Counted from the first letter of the stretch, positions 7,597 through 15,735 are shown. The stretch is DNA of 40,237 nucleotides from Pseudomonas fluorescens (GCF_902497995.1 NZ_CABVII010000041.1:1-40237), one strand, 5' to 3'. Notes: generated by a model from the sequence alone, not told the origin. Numbers and translations are program-made.

Positions 7597-9118
7597 CCGA
7601 TTTTGGCTTGGCGACCTGGGGTTTGCGCAGGCCCGTCAGGGTTTGCAGCGCCTTGGAAATCAGTGGCCAGAACAGCATCAGCAGCGCTGCCGTGGTCAGG
7701 CCGCCCACCAACGGGTTCGACCAGAAGATCCCGATGTGACCGTCGGAGAACAGCATCGACTGACGGAAAGCATCTTCAGCCTTGTCCCCCAGTACCGCTG
7801 CCAAAACCAGCGGTGCGATCGGGTAACCGAGTTTCTTGAACAGATACCCCAGCGCCCCGAAGCCGAGCATCAGCACCACGTCGAAGAACGAGTTGTGCAC
7901 CGAGTAGGCACCGATGGCGCAGACCATGATGATGATCGGCGCAATGATCGAGAAAGGAATGCGCAGGATCGAAGCGAACAGCGGCACGGTGGCCAGCACC
8001 ACTATCAGACTCACCACGTTGCCCAGGTACATGCTCGCGATCAGGCCCCAGACGAAGTCATGTTGCTCGACGAACAGCGTCGGGCCAGGGTGCAGGCCCC
8101 AGATCATCAACCCGCCGAGCATCACGGCGGCGGTGGCCGAACCCGGAATGCCCAGGGTCAACATCGGCAGCAGCGCGCTGGTGCCGGCTGCATGGTCGGC
8201 GGTTTCCGGAGCGATCACGCCTTCGAGTTCACCCTTGCCGAAGTTCTCGCGGTTCTTCGAGAAGCGTCGCGCCAGGCTGTAGCTCATGAACGATGCCGCA
8301 GTCGGCCCGCCAGGCGTGATGCCCATCCAGCAGCCGACCAGGGTGCTGCGCACAATGGTCCACCAGTAACGTGGCAATTTGGCCCAGGTGCGCAGGATCA
8401 CCATGGGCGTGATGCGTGCATGCTCGCCACGGAACACCAGGCCTTCCTCGACCGTGCAGAGGATTTCGCCAATGCCGAACAGGCCGATAACCGCCACTTC
8501 GAAGCTGATGCCGGTCATCAGGGTCGGCTGGTCGAAGGTCAGGCGCAGGTTGCCCGAAACCGTGTCCATGCCGACCGCGGCCATGGCGAAACCGATCATC
8601 ATCGCCACCACGGTTTTCAGCGGTGGATTCTTGCTCATGCCGATGAACGTGCAGAACGCCAGCAGGTAGACCGCGAAGAACTCCGGCGAACTGAAGGACA
8701 TGGCGAATTCGGCAATCCGCGTCGACAGGAACGTCAGCAACAACACCCCGGCCAGCGCACCGATCAGCGCCGAACTGAAGGCGGCGGTCAGTGCTTCGGC
8801 GGCGCGGCCTTCGCGGGCCATCGGGTAGCCGTCGAAGGTGGTCGCCACCGATGAGGGCTCGCCGGGTATGTTGAACAGGATCGAGGTGATCGAGCCGCCG
8901 AACAGCGCGCCCCAATACATGCACGACAACAGGATGATCGCCGACACCGGCGACATGGTAAACGTCAGCGGCAGCAGCAACGCTACGCCATTGGGGGCGC
9001 CGAGGCCGGGCAATACGCCGACCAGAATGCCCAGCAGCACGCCGATCACCATCAGGCCGATATGGCCGGGGGTCAGGATCAGGTTCATGCCTTGCAGCAG
9101 GGAATCGAACTCGCTCAT
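7589..9118 (-). CDS. tctA: Tripartite tricarboxylate transporter large permease
   Basis: A 509-residue, very hydrophobic protein with about a dozen membrane segments and the TctA signature GVLPGLGAPNGVALLLPLTF near residues 36-55. TctA is the channel-forming part of the tripartite tricarboxylate transporter, a secondary transporter driven by an ion gradient that accepts solute from a periplasmic binding protein. I chose the ATG at 9118, which overlaps the tctB stop as ATGA (9115-9118), so translation is coupled. An upstream in-frame start would lie inside tctB. The order tctC-tctB-tctA is standard for the family. The solute is unknown; the neighbouring catabolic genes suggest a sugar acid or related organic acid rather than citrate. 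Confidence 0.95.
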   Translation of the reverse strand: MSEFDSLLQGMNLILTPGHIGLMVIGVLLGILVGVLPGLGAPNGVALLLPLTFTMSPVSAIILLSCMYWGALFGGSITSILFNIPGEPSSVATTFDGYPMAREGRAAEALTAAFSSALIGALAGVLLLTFLSTRIAEFAMSFSSPEFFAVYLLAFCTFIGMSKNPPLKTVVAMMIGFAMAAVGMDTVSGNLRLTFDQPTLMTGISFEVAVIGLFGIGEILCTVEEGLVFRGEHARITPMVILRTWAKLPRYWWTIVRSTLVGCWMGITPGGPTAASFMSYSLARRFSKNRENFGKGELEGVIAPETADHAAGTSALLPMLTLGIPGSATAAVMLGGLMIWGLHPGPTLFVEQHDFVWGLIASMYLGNVVSLIVVLATVPLFASILRIPFSIIAPIIIMVCAIGAYSVHNSFFDVVLMLGFGALGYLFKKLGYPIAPLVLAAVLGDKAEDAFRQSMLFSDGHIGIFWSNPLVGGLTTAALLMLFWPLISKALQTLTGLRKPQVAKPKSVL

Positions 9119-9648
9119 TTGAAATGTCTCCCGGCCAGGGCAATCCAGTCGCCTAGAGGGCCGGCATCCAGCGGGACCTTGAACCACAGTGCGAAAATCA
9201 GGTAGCTGGCGAGGACTGCACCGAGGGAGATAGTCGCGATCATCAACTTGCCATAGGGTTTGACGCGGGTTTTGTCATGCCACATGAACCAGGCGATGAA
9301 GCAGGCCGAGGCCACATAGATACCGGTGAACGGCATGGCCGCGACGAACAGCGCAATCGGGATGAACACCGACAGCACTTGCCTGAACGCATTGCGGCTG
9401 ACGAATGAGATGCTCATCGCTTTCCAGCGCACCAGGGTCAATACGCCGTTGCCCACACTCGCTGCGCTCAACAGCAGGCCGATGTAAAAGGGGAAGTAAC
9501 CCGGCTCTGGGCCGGAATCGCCCCAGCCGATACCCTGTTCGACGCTGCCGTACATCACCACCACGCCGATCAGCGTGGTGAAGAGTGTCAGACCGAGTTC
9601 GACCCAGCGGGTACCGACCAGCGCCGGTGAATCCGAAGATTGGGACAT
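9115..9648 (-). CDS. tctB: Tripartite tricarboxylate transporter small permease
   Basis: A 177-residue protein with four predicted membrane segments (about residues 15-35, 50-70, 88-112 and 145-165) and the conserved GPEPGYFPFYIG segment of TctB. It is the small membrane subunit that works with TctA. The gene starts 53 bp after the tctC stop and its own stop overlaps the tctA start. Confidence 0.92.
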   Translation of the reverse strand: MSQSSDSPALVGTRWVELGLTLFTTLIGVVVMYGSVEQGIGWGDSGPEPGYFPFYIGLLLSAASVGNGVLTLVRWKAMSISFVSRNAFRQVLSVFIPIALFVAAMPFTGIYVASACFIAWFMWHDKTRVKPYGKLMIATISLGAVLASYLIFALWFKVPLDAGPLGDWIALAGRHFK

Positions 9649-9701
9649 GAAAACACCTCCAGCAGGGGACGGCCGTGCGCAGGCGGACGGCCGCAGGCAA
9701 C

Positions 9702-10715
9702 TCAGTTTTTCAGCCAGCCGGCTTCTTTGAACACCGGGGTAACGCGAGCGGTGTCTTTCTCAATGTAGGCGGTCAGTGGCTCGCCTTCGAGGAACGTCGG
9801 CACCAGCGCATTCTGCTTGACGTAGGCCTTGAACTCCGGCGTCTCGGTGACTTTGCGCATCAGCTCGACATAGAACGCGCGCTGTTCGGCGGTGACTTCG
9901 CCGGGCATGAACACGGTGCGCGGGAAGCGGTACTGGTCGATGCCCAGGCCCTGTTCGTGGCAGGTCGGAACGTCGGCCCAGGCTTTATCGCCGGCGACTT
10001 TTTCGGTGTAGCTCATGCGTTCCTTACTGAACACGCAGAGCGGCTCGACCTGGTCGCCACGCCATTGGCTGATGCTTTCGCTGGGATTGTTGACGTTGGC
10101 GGCGATGTGTTTGCCGGCCAGTTGGGTCGCGGCCTCACTGCCGCTCTTGAACGGGATGTACACCAGTTTGCTGTTGTTGGTCTGGTTCAGCAGCAGGGTC
10201 AGGGTCTGGTCGACATCCTTGGACTGGCTGCCGCCCATGCGCAGTTTCGACGGGTCGGACTTGGCCGCTTCGTAGAAGCCCTTGGCATCTTTCCACGGTG
10301 CGCCTTTGTAGCTCCAGAGAATGAAGTCATCCTCGGCCACGGCCGCTACCGGGGTCAGTTCCTGCCATTGATAACCGAGCTTGGACACCAGCGGCAACAG
10401 GTAGATGTTGTTGGTGCCGATCACCAGTTTTTCCGGATCGCCCTTGTTCATTTTCAGGTCGAGAAAGGCTTCGGCGCCATTGCCGCCGCCCTTGTTCAGG
10501 ACGATGGTATTGACGTCGAGGAACTTGTGGGTGGTGATGATCGACTGGATCAGGCGACCGAGCTGGTCGGTACCGCCACCGGGGCCACCGGCGACGACGA
10601 TTTCGACGTTCTTGTCCGGTTGCCAGGCGTGCGCCAGAGCCGGGAGGATCCCTGCGGCGACCAGTGTGCAACCAAGAGCCAGACGGGACGTGCGACGGAC
10701 GAATGCATTTCGCAT
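9702..10715 (-). CDS. tctC: Periplasmic solute-binding protein (Bug/TctC family)
   Basis: A 337-residue binding protein with an N-terminal signal peptide (basic MRNAFVRR, hydrophobic core, likely cleavage after ALAHA at about residue 30). The mature part has the Bug-family start (EIVVAGGPGGGTDQLGRL) and closes with the usual family C-terminal helices. These proteins capture carboxylated solutes in the periplasm and deliver them to TctAB. GAGG lies 7 bp before the ATG. The promoter would be in 10716-10850, where the T-N11-A box at 10833-10847 sits. I see no residue pattern that names the ligand. Confidence 0.93.
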   Translation of the reverse strand: MRNAFVRRTSRLALGCTLVAAGILPALAHAWQPDKNVEIVVAGGPGGGTDQLGRLIQSIITTHKFLDVNTIVLNKGGGNGAEAFLDLKMNKGDPEKLVIGTNNIYLLPLVSKLGYQWQELTPVAAVAEDDFILWSYKGAPWKDAKGFYEAAKSDPSKLRMGGSQSKDVDQTLTLLLNQTNNSKLVYIPFKSGSEAATQLAGKHIAANVNNPSESISQWRGDQVEPLCVFSKERMSYTEKVAGDKAWADVPTCHEQGLGIDQYRFPRTVFMPGEVTAEQRAFYVELMRKVTETPEFKAYVKQNALVPTFLEGEPLTAYIEKDTARVTPVFKEAGWLKN

Positions 10716-10832
10716 GGAAGGGCCTCGTTTTTGTAGTTGTTATGAGTGACTTGTCGGTGATGAAAGTTGCAAGCCTGGAGTGAGTGTGGGAAGACGCCGC
10801 GTCCGCGTCTAGTCAAAACAATACATACGCCG

Positions 10833-10847
10833 ATAGCCTGGGGTTAT
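10833..10847 (-). promoter_or_regulatory. LysR-type box facing tctC
   Basis: ATAGCCTGGGGTTAT fits the T-N11-A pattern with half-sites ATAGCC and GGTTAT. With its left flank (10831-10847) it matches the inverted complement of 10962-10978 at 16 of 17 positions. It lies about 120 bp before the tctC start. TATGTATTGT just downstream on the minus strand could supply a -10. Confidence 0.65.
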
Positions 10848-10956
10848 AGGTCGCCACGATCTAAATCGCCTATCTCGCCAGGAGTAGTGCGCCAGAGCCA
10901 TTTCAGTGGAGAGTCGGCATAGGCGCAATACCCCGCAAGCCACTTGAAAGCAGGGT

Positions 10957-10987
10957 TTGACATAACCCAAGGCTATCGCCTTATTTC
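10957..10987 (+). promoter_or_regulatory. LysR-type box overlapping a -35, catabolic operon promoter
   Basis: TTGACA (10957-10962) is a perfect -35 match and its last base begins the LysR-type box ATAACCCAAGGCTAT (10962-10976). A weak -10 candidate, TTATTT or TATTTC, lies at 10981-10987. A box next to the -35 with a poor -10 suits activation by the LysR protein. Translation of the first gene begins about 80 bp downstream at 11066. Confidence 0.55.
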
Positions 10988-11065
10988 AAGTTTTGATTGG
11001 ACGGTTATCACTGTGCCTTCGATAGTGCTCGTCAGTACCGATCATCAACCTCGACGAGGTGCCTT

Positions 11066-12022
11066 ATGGGTGAGCTGTGGAGTGGACCGATCATCGACGC
11101 CCATCATCAATTCTGGGACCCGTCGATCAATGCCCATCCCTGGTTGGCGCCCGAGGCCGATATCCCGTTTCGCTACGGTGACTACAGTGCGCTCAAGCGT
11201 CGCTATTTTCCCGAGGATTACTTCGCCGATGCCGGTCCTCATGACGTGGTGAAGACGGTCTATATCGAGACCGAATGGGATCCACAAGACCCCATTGGCG
11301 AAACCCGCTTCATCGAACAACTGGCCGCCCGTTACGGCGTCCCGAATGCAATCGTGGCACAAGCCTGGCTGAACCATCCCGACGCCATCGCGGTGATGAC
11401 CGAGCAAGCGAGCTACAAGTGCGTGCGCAGCGTTCGCCACAAACCCGGTGGCCCGACCGCGCCGGCCCAGGTAGGCCATATGCGCAGCCTGATGAGCGAC
11501 GAGCATTGGCGGCGCAGTTATGCTGCACTGCAAGGATTGGGGTTGCATTTCGATTTGCAGACACCCTGGTGGAACCTGCACGAAGCCGAACGGCTGGCCC
11601 GGGACTTTCCCGGCACTACGCTGATTCTCAACCATGCCGGGTTGCCGAATGACCGCAGTGCCGAGGGCCTGGCGGGCTGGCGCCTGGCGATGGCGCGGCT
11701 GGCCGAATGGCCGAACGTGCAGGTGAAAATCTCCGGCCTTGGTCAGCGCGGCCAGGCATGGCGCGCCAAAGACAATGCCTGGATCGTGCGCGAAGTGATC
11801 GCGATCTACGGTCCCGGTCGAGTGATGTTCGCCAGCAACTTTCCAGTGGACGGCCTGTGCGGCTCATTCAATGACATCTACAACGGTTTCAAATCCATCG
11901 TTGCTGATCTGCCGCGGGCCGATCAGGAGCGACTGTTCTATAGCAACGCGCAACGGGTTTATCGTTGCGAGCCTGGCGCCATCGACCGGACAGGGCCAGA
12001 ACCCTTGAGGAGTGAAGCATGA
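11066..12022 (+). CDS. Amidohydrolase-superfamily lactonase (L-fuconolactonase/rhamnonolactonase-like)
   Basis: A 318-residue TIM-barrel hydrolase of the COG3618 type. The first metal-site motif is DAHHQFWD (D11, H13, H14), a later ILNHAGLPN supplies another His, and the closing FASNFPVDGL supplies the barrel-end Asp. Relatives open sugar-acid lactones, isomerise galactarolactone, or hydrolyse 2-pyrone-4,6-dicarboxylate. The ATG at 11066 follows a GAGGT element; an upstream in-frame ATG at 10997 would place coding sequence across the promoter region and lacks a ribosome site. Its stop overlaps the next gene's start as ATGA (12019-12022), so it is coupled to the PdxA-like dehydrogenase. It probably acts early in the pathway on a lactone. 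The exact substrate is unknown. Confidence 0.85.
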   Translation: MGELWSGPIIDAHHQFWDPSINAHPWLAPEADIPFRYGDYSALKRRYFPEDYFADAGPHDVVKTVYIETEWDPQDPIGETRFIEQLAARYGVPNAIVAQAWLNHPDAIAVMTEQASYKCVRSVRHKPGGPTAPAQVGHMRSLMSDEHWRRSYAALQGLGLHFDLQTPWWNLHEAERLARDFPGTTLILNHAGLPNDRSAEGLAGWRLAMARLAEWPNVQVKISGLGQRGQAWRAKDNAWIVREVIAIYGPGRVMFASNFPVDGLCGSFNDIYNGFKSIVADLPRADQERLFYSNAQRVYRCEPGAIDRTGPEPLRSEA

Positions 12023-13023
12023 ACAAGACAACCATCGCCATGGTCCTGGGTGACCCGGCGGGCATCGGCCCGGAACTGATCGCACGCTTGCTCGGCGAGC
12101 CCGACGTGCGCAGCCAGGCCAATGTGATTCTGATTGCCGACGAGGCGGAAATGCGCCGTGGCATGCGCATCGCCGGGACAGAATTTCCGTATCGTCGCGT
12201 GGAGTCTCTGGACCAGCTGGATTTTCGCGATGACACGCCGCTGTTCTATGATTTTCGTGGCGACACCCTCGGCGAATTTGCGCGCAGTGAAGCCAGTGTC
12301 ATCGGCGGCCGCTACAGCCTCGACACCCTGGAAAAGGCCTTGCGCCTGACCGAAGCCGGCTCTACCGACGCGGTACTGTTCGGGCCGTTGAACAAAACCT
12401 CGTTGCACATGGCCGGCATGGCCCATAGCGACGAACTGCACTGGTTCGCCGAGCTGCTGGATTTCCACGGGCCGTTCTGCGAATTCAACGTGCTCGACAA
12501 CCTCTGGACTTCCCGGGTGACGTCCCACGTCGCCCTGGCCGATGTGCCGGGCATGCTCACCCAGGCGCGGGTGGTGGAGGCGATCCAACTGATCGACACT
12601 GCGCTCAAGCGCAACGGCCTGGAGAAACCGCGCATCGGTGTGTGTGGGTTGAATCCGCACAACGGCGATAACGGCTCGTTCGGGCGCGAAGAGCTGGACA
12701 TCATTGGCCCGGCAGTTCGCTCGGCTCAGGCGTTGGGGATTGCGGCTGAAGGACCCTATCCCGGCGATACGATTTTCCTCAAGGTGCAGGGCGATGCCAG
12801 TGCCTTCGACGCGGTGGTGACCATGTACCACGACCAGGGACAGATCGCGATCAAGCTGATGGGTTTCTCCCGTGGCGTGACAGTACAGGGCGGGTTGCCG
12901 ATCCCGATTACCACGCCGGCCCACGGCACTGCGTTCGATATCGCGGGGCAGGGCAAGGCGAATGTCGGGGCGATTCGCCAGGCGTTCGAGATTGCGTGCC
13001 GGATGGGTGCCAACAGCTACTGA
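12019..13023 (+). CDS. pdxA2: PdxA-like dehydrogenase (catabolic paralogue)
   Basis: A 334-residue protein of the 4-hydroxythreonine-4-phosphate dehydrogenase family, which oxidises a hydroxy acid with NAD and then decarboxylates it. GDPAGIGPEL begins the fold, and the three metal-binding His are visible as H170 (TSHVALAD), H214 (LNPHNGD) and H271 (MYHDQG). Its place in a transport and catabolic cluster, coupled by ATGA to a lactonase, argues against vitamin B6 synthesis. Catabolic PdxA2 proteins usually sit beside a DUF1537 sugar-acid kinase and use a phosphorylated substrate; none is present here. The family also includes dihydrodiol-carboxylate dehydrogenases such as TphB, so a non-phosphorylated substrate is possible. 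The hairpins that follow at 13053-13307 probably end the transcript. Confidence 0.88.
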   Translation: MNKTTIAMVLGDPAGIGPELIARLLGEPDVRSQANVILIADEAEMRRGMRIAGTEFPYRRVESLDQLDFRDDTPLFYDFRGDTLGEFARSEASVIGGRYSLDTLEKALRLTEAGSTDAVLFGPLNKTSLHMAGMAHSDELHWFAELLDFHGPFCEFNVLDNLWTSRVTSHVALADVPGMLTQARVVEAIQLIDTALKRNGLEKPRIGVCGLNPHNGDNGSFGREELDIIGPAVRSAQALGIAAEGPYPGDTIFLKVQGDASAFDAVVTMYHDQGQIAIKLMGFSRGVTVQGGLPIPITTPAHGTAFDIAGQGKANVGAIRQAFEIACRMGANSY

Positions 13024-13052
13024 CGCTAATCTGTAAAACAACACAACCCCAA

Positions 13053-13170
13053 TGTGGGAGCGGGCTTGCTCCGGGCGGCGTTCCGACGAAGAAGCCGTGT
13101 CAGTCGACATTAATGCCACCTGACACACCGCCTTCGTCGGAACGCCGCCCGGAGCAAGCCCGCTCCCACA
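13053..13170. repeat. REP-type inverted pair with perfect 39-bp arms
   Basis: The arms 13053-13091 and 13132-13170 are perfect inverted complements of 39 bp, and an inner TGTCAG/CTGACA pair (13098-13103 and 13120-13125) extends the stem. The outer part is the usual TGTGGGAGCGGGCTTGCTC core, but the inner part is an unusual CGGGCGGCGTTCCGACGAAG in place of the common CGCGAAGG. Confidence 0.85.
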
Positions 13171-13218
13171 GGGATTGATGGTATTGCTCGATTTTTGTGA
13201 TCAACGCAAAACCTTGTG

Positions 13219-13307
13219 GGAGCTGGCTTGCCAGCGAAGACGGTCTGACAGACACACGTGAGGTGACTGTCAGACCGCTTTTCGCTGGCAAGCCAGCTCC
13301 TTTTTTT
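13219..13307 (+). terminator. REP-type hairpin followed by T run
   Basis: Outer arms GGAGCTGGCTTGCCAGCGA (13219-13237) and their complement (13282-13300) and inner arms CGGTCTGACAG (13241-13251) and CTGTCAGACCG (13267-13277) make a long stem. Seven T follow directly at 13301-13307. It would act as a rightward terminator after the pdxA-like gene, separating it from the dehydratase operon. Confidence 0.7.
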
Positions 13308-13353
13308 GTCTTGAAGCCTGATAACCCGATCTACCGGATAACCGGTTTTTGCT

Positions 13354-13368
13354 ATCACCCCTGGTTAT
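13354..13368 (+). promoter_or_regulatory. Third LysR-type box, before the dehydratase gene
   Basis: ATCACCCCTGGTTAT fits T-N11-A. With the CG that follows it matches the 10962-10978 box at 13 of 17 positions. Extra ATAACC half-sites lie at 13321-13326 and 13338-13343, the latter inside the palindrome AACCGGTT. It lies about 145 bp before the dehydratase start. It is more degenerate than the other two, so its link to the same regulator is an inference. Confidence 0.45.
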
Positions 13369-13510
13369 CGATGGATGTGCATAAGTGATTATCCGTCCTC
13401 CCGCGTGCTGGCTAAAGTCGCTCCATCGAATGCCCGGACCGGCCCACACGAGCGGCTCCGCGCAGCGACCCGACAACTACAAAAAGCCGGCAGCGCAAGG
13501 AACTGTATTC

Positions 13511-14686
13511 ATGAAAATCAAAGCCATCCGTACCCGCGTTTTCGAGTGGAAAGGCAAAGTCGTTCCCCCTCAGGCGCACTTCTGCACCAACGCCAGCGAC
13601 ATCCTGTTCGAGCGCGGCGACGCCATGGGCTCGTTCCGTTTCCACGGCTGGCTGGTGGTGGAAGTCGAGACCGACACCGGTCTTGTCGGTATCGGTAACT
13701 GCGCCTTGGCGCCGCGTGTGGCCAAGGAAATCATCGACACCTACCTGGCACCGATCGCCATTGGCGAAGACCCGTTCGACAACGAATACATCTGGCAGAA
13801 AATGTACCGCCAGAGCCACGCCTGGGGCCGCAAAGGCATCGGCATGGCGGCGATCTCGGCGATCGACATCGCCATCTGGGACATCATGGGCAAGGCAGTG
13901 AACAAGCCAGTGTTCAAACTGCTCGGCGGGCGGACCAAGGAAAAGATCTGGACCTATGCCTCCAAGCTCTACGCCAACGACAACCTCGACCTGTTCCTCG
14001 AAGAAGCGCAGGGCTATCTGAACCAGGGCTTCACCGCGCTGAAAATGCGTTTCGGCTATGGTCCGAAAGATGGCCCGGCGGGCATGCGCAAGAACATCGA
14101 ACAAGTGCGGGCGCTGCGTGAACTGGCCGGCCCGGACATCGACATCATGCTCGAATGCTACATGGGCTGGACCCTGGAATACGCCCGTCGCATGTTGCCC
14201 AAACTTGCCGAGTTCGAGCCACGCTGGCTGGAAGAGCCGGTGATCGCCGACGACATCGAGGGCTACATCGAGCTGAAAAAAATGGGGATCATGCCGATCT
14301 CCGGCGGCGAGCATGAATTCACCTCCTACGGCTTCAAGGACCTGCTGGAGCGCCGCGCGATCGACGTGATCCAGTACGACACCAACCGCGTCGGCGGCAT
14401 CACCGCCGCGCGCAAGATCAACGCCATGGCCGAAGCCTGGTCGGTGCCGGTGATCCCGCACGCCGGGCAGATGCACAACTACCACCTGACCATGTCCACC
14501 ACCGCCTCGCCGATGGCCGAGTTCTTTCCGGTGTTCGATGTCGAGGTCGGCAACGAACTCTTTTACTACGTGTTCAAGGGCGAGCCACAACCGGTCAATG
14601 GCTATATCCAGCTCGACGACAACAAGCCGGGTCTGGGCCTGGAAATCTCCGATGAGTATTTGAGCGACTTCAACATCATCGAGTGA
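13511..14686 (+). CDS. Enolase-superfamily sugar-acid dehydratase (RhmD-like)
   Basis: A 391-residue protein of the mandelate racemase group of the enolase superfamily, most like L-rhamnonate dehydratase in its C-terminal barrel. Likely metal ligands are E215 (LECYM), E241 (WLEEP) and E267 (GGEHE). The catalytic His-Asp pair is H317 (IPHAGQ) with D290 (IQYD), and the second-strand motif is K178-M-R180. Such enzymes remove water from a sugar acid to give a 2-keto-3-deoxy acid. The first ligand reads as Glu where E. coli RhmD, as I recall it, has Asp (LDCWM), so the substrate may differ. The ATG at 13511 has AAGGAA 8 bp upstream; in-frame codons before it run through the control region. The AraD1-type gene follows 53 bp later. 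Confidence 0.88.
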   Translation: MKIKAIRTRVFEWKGKVVPPQAHFCTNASDILFERGDAMGSFRFHGWLVVEVETDTGLVGIGNCALAPRVAKEIIDTYLAPIAIGEDPFDNEYIWQKMYRQSHAWGRKGIGMAAISAIDIAIWDIMGKAVNKPVFKLLGGRTKEKIWTYASKLYANDNLDLFLEEAQGYLNQGFTALKMRFGYGPKDGPAGMRKNIEQVRALRELAGPDIDIMLECYMGWTLEYARRMLPKLAEFEPRWLEEPVIADDIEGYIELKKMGIMPISGGEHEFTSYGFKDLLERRAIDVIQYDTNRVGGITAARKINAMAEAWSVPVIPHAGQMHNYHLTMSTTASPMAEFFPVFDVEVGNELFYYVFKGEPQPVNGYIQLDDNKPGLGLEISDEYLSDFNIIE

Positions 14687-14739
14687 CCTTGAGGCGCCGT
14701 TTTGAACGGCGCCATCCACGACTTTCTGGAGGGCCGGAC

Positions 14740-15735
14740 ATGCGCCTGATTCAATTTGAAAACACTGCCGGGGAGCGCCAGGTCGGTCTCGTCGAGGGTT
14801 CCCAGGTCCAGGTAGTGCGCGACACCCGCAGCACCCGTGAACTGGCACTCGCGGCGATCCGCGCCCAGCGCAGCCTGCAAGACGAAGTCGCCTTGCGCGG
14901 CACCGAGCCGGGCCCGGATTACGCGCAACTGTTGCAACAGGGCAACGTGCTGCCGCCGCTGGACCATGAAGACCCGGCCCATTGCCTGATCAGTGGGACT
15001 GGCCTGACCCATTTGGGCAGCGCCTCGGCGCGGGACAAGATGCACCAGCAGGACGGTGCGGTCGAAGCCGGTATGACCGACACCATGCGCATATTCAAGT
15101 GGGGCCTGGAGGGCGGCAAACCCGCGGCCGGTCAAGTCGGTGCGCAGCCGGAATGGTTCTACAAGGGTGACGGCAGCATCGTCGTGCGCCCCGGCGCGGA
15201 CTTCCCCGTGCCGCCGTTTGCCGAGGATGCTGGCGAAGAGCCGGAGTTGACCGGTCTCTACGTGATCGGCGACGACGGCCAGCCCTATCGGGTCGGTTTT
15301 GCCCTGGGCAACGAGTTCTCCGACCATGTGATGGAGCGACGCAATTACCTGTACCTCGCCCATTCGAAACTGCGTTGCTGTGCCTACGGCCCGGAGCTGC
15401 GGGTCGGTGAACTGCCCAGGCACCTCGCGGGCACCAGCCGCATCACGCGCAACGGTGAAACCCTCTGGGAAAAGGAATTTCTCAGCGGCGAAGACAACAT
15501 GTGCCACAGCCTGGCCAACCTCGAATTCCACCACTTCAAATACGCGCAGTTCCTGCGTCCGGGCGATGTCCATGTGCATTACTTCGGCACCGCCACGCTG
15601 TCGTTTGCCGACGGGGTGAAAACCCAGCCGGGGGATCGCTTCCAGATCAGCCTCGATGAGTTCGGCGCACCGTTGGAAAACGGCATCGGCGAAAGCGCCC
15701 AGCCGTTGGCCATCGGCCAGGTGCGCACGCTCTAA
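14740..15735 (+). CDS. araD1: AraD1-family (FAH-fold) 2-keto-3-deoxy acid dehydratase
   Basis: A 331-residue protein of the fumarylacetoacetate hydrolase fold in the AraD1 group (ISGTGLTHLGSASARDKMH near residue 85; GNEFSDHVMERRNYLYLAHSK near 190, holding acidic metal ligands). AraD1-type enzymes dehydrate 2-keto-3-deoxypentonates to 2-oxoglutarate semialdehyde, which suits its place between a dehydratase and an aldehyde dehydrogenase. I chose the ATG at 14740, which has GGAGGG (14728-14733) before it. The assigned reaction is an inference from family and context; FAH-fold enzymes also hydrolyse or decarboxylate keto acids. Confidence 0.85.
   Translation: MRLIQFENTAGERQVGLVEGSQVQVVRDTRSTRELALAAIRAQRSLQDEVALRGTEPGPDYAQLLQQGNVLPPLDHEDPAHCLISGTGLTHLGSASARDKMHQQDGAVEAGMTDTMRIFKWGLEGGKPAAGQVGAQPEWFYKGDGSIVVRPGADFPVPPFAEDAGEEPELTGLYVIGDDGQPYRVGFALGNEFSDHVMERRNYLYLAHSKLRCCAYGPELRVGELPRHLAGTSRITRNGETLWEKEFLSGEDNMCHSLANLEFHHFKYAQFLRPGDVHVHYFGTATLSFADGVKTQPGDRFQISLDEFGAPLENGIGESAQPLAIGQVRTL

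Larger units (their letters stand above)
10716..11065. other. Divergent control region between tctC and the lactonase gene
   Basis: No gene is supported in these 350 bp. The region holds two copies of a 17-bp LysR-type box in opposite orientations with centres 129 bp apart, a -35-like TTGACA (10957-10962) reading right, and another GGTTAT half-site at 11003-11008. This is the layout expected of a divergent promoter pair controlled by one LysR regulator. Confidence 0.7.
13024..13510. other. Repeat-rich gap and control region before the dehydratase gene
   Basis: No gene is supported in these 487 bp. Two REP-type inverted pairs (13053-13170 and 13219-13300) come first, the second followed by seven T. 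Then come several GGTTAT/ATAACC half-sites (13321-13326, 13338-13343, 13363-13368) with one full T-N11-A box, and about 140 bp that must hold the promoter and leader of the next operon. Confidence 0.6.

Noticed and set aside
10997..11065. Longer N-terminus for the lactonase-type gene from the ATG at 10997
   Set aside because: It would read through the control region, has no ribosome site and adds residues unlike the family; the ATG at 11066 has GAGGT before it and starts right at the conserved barrel strand.
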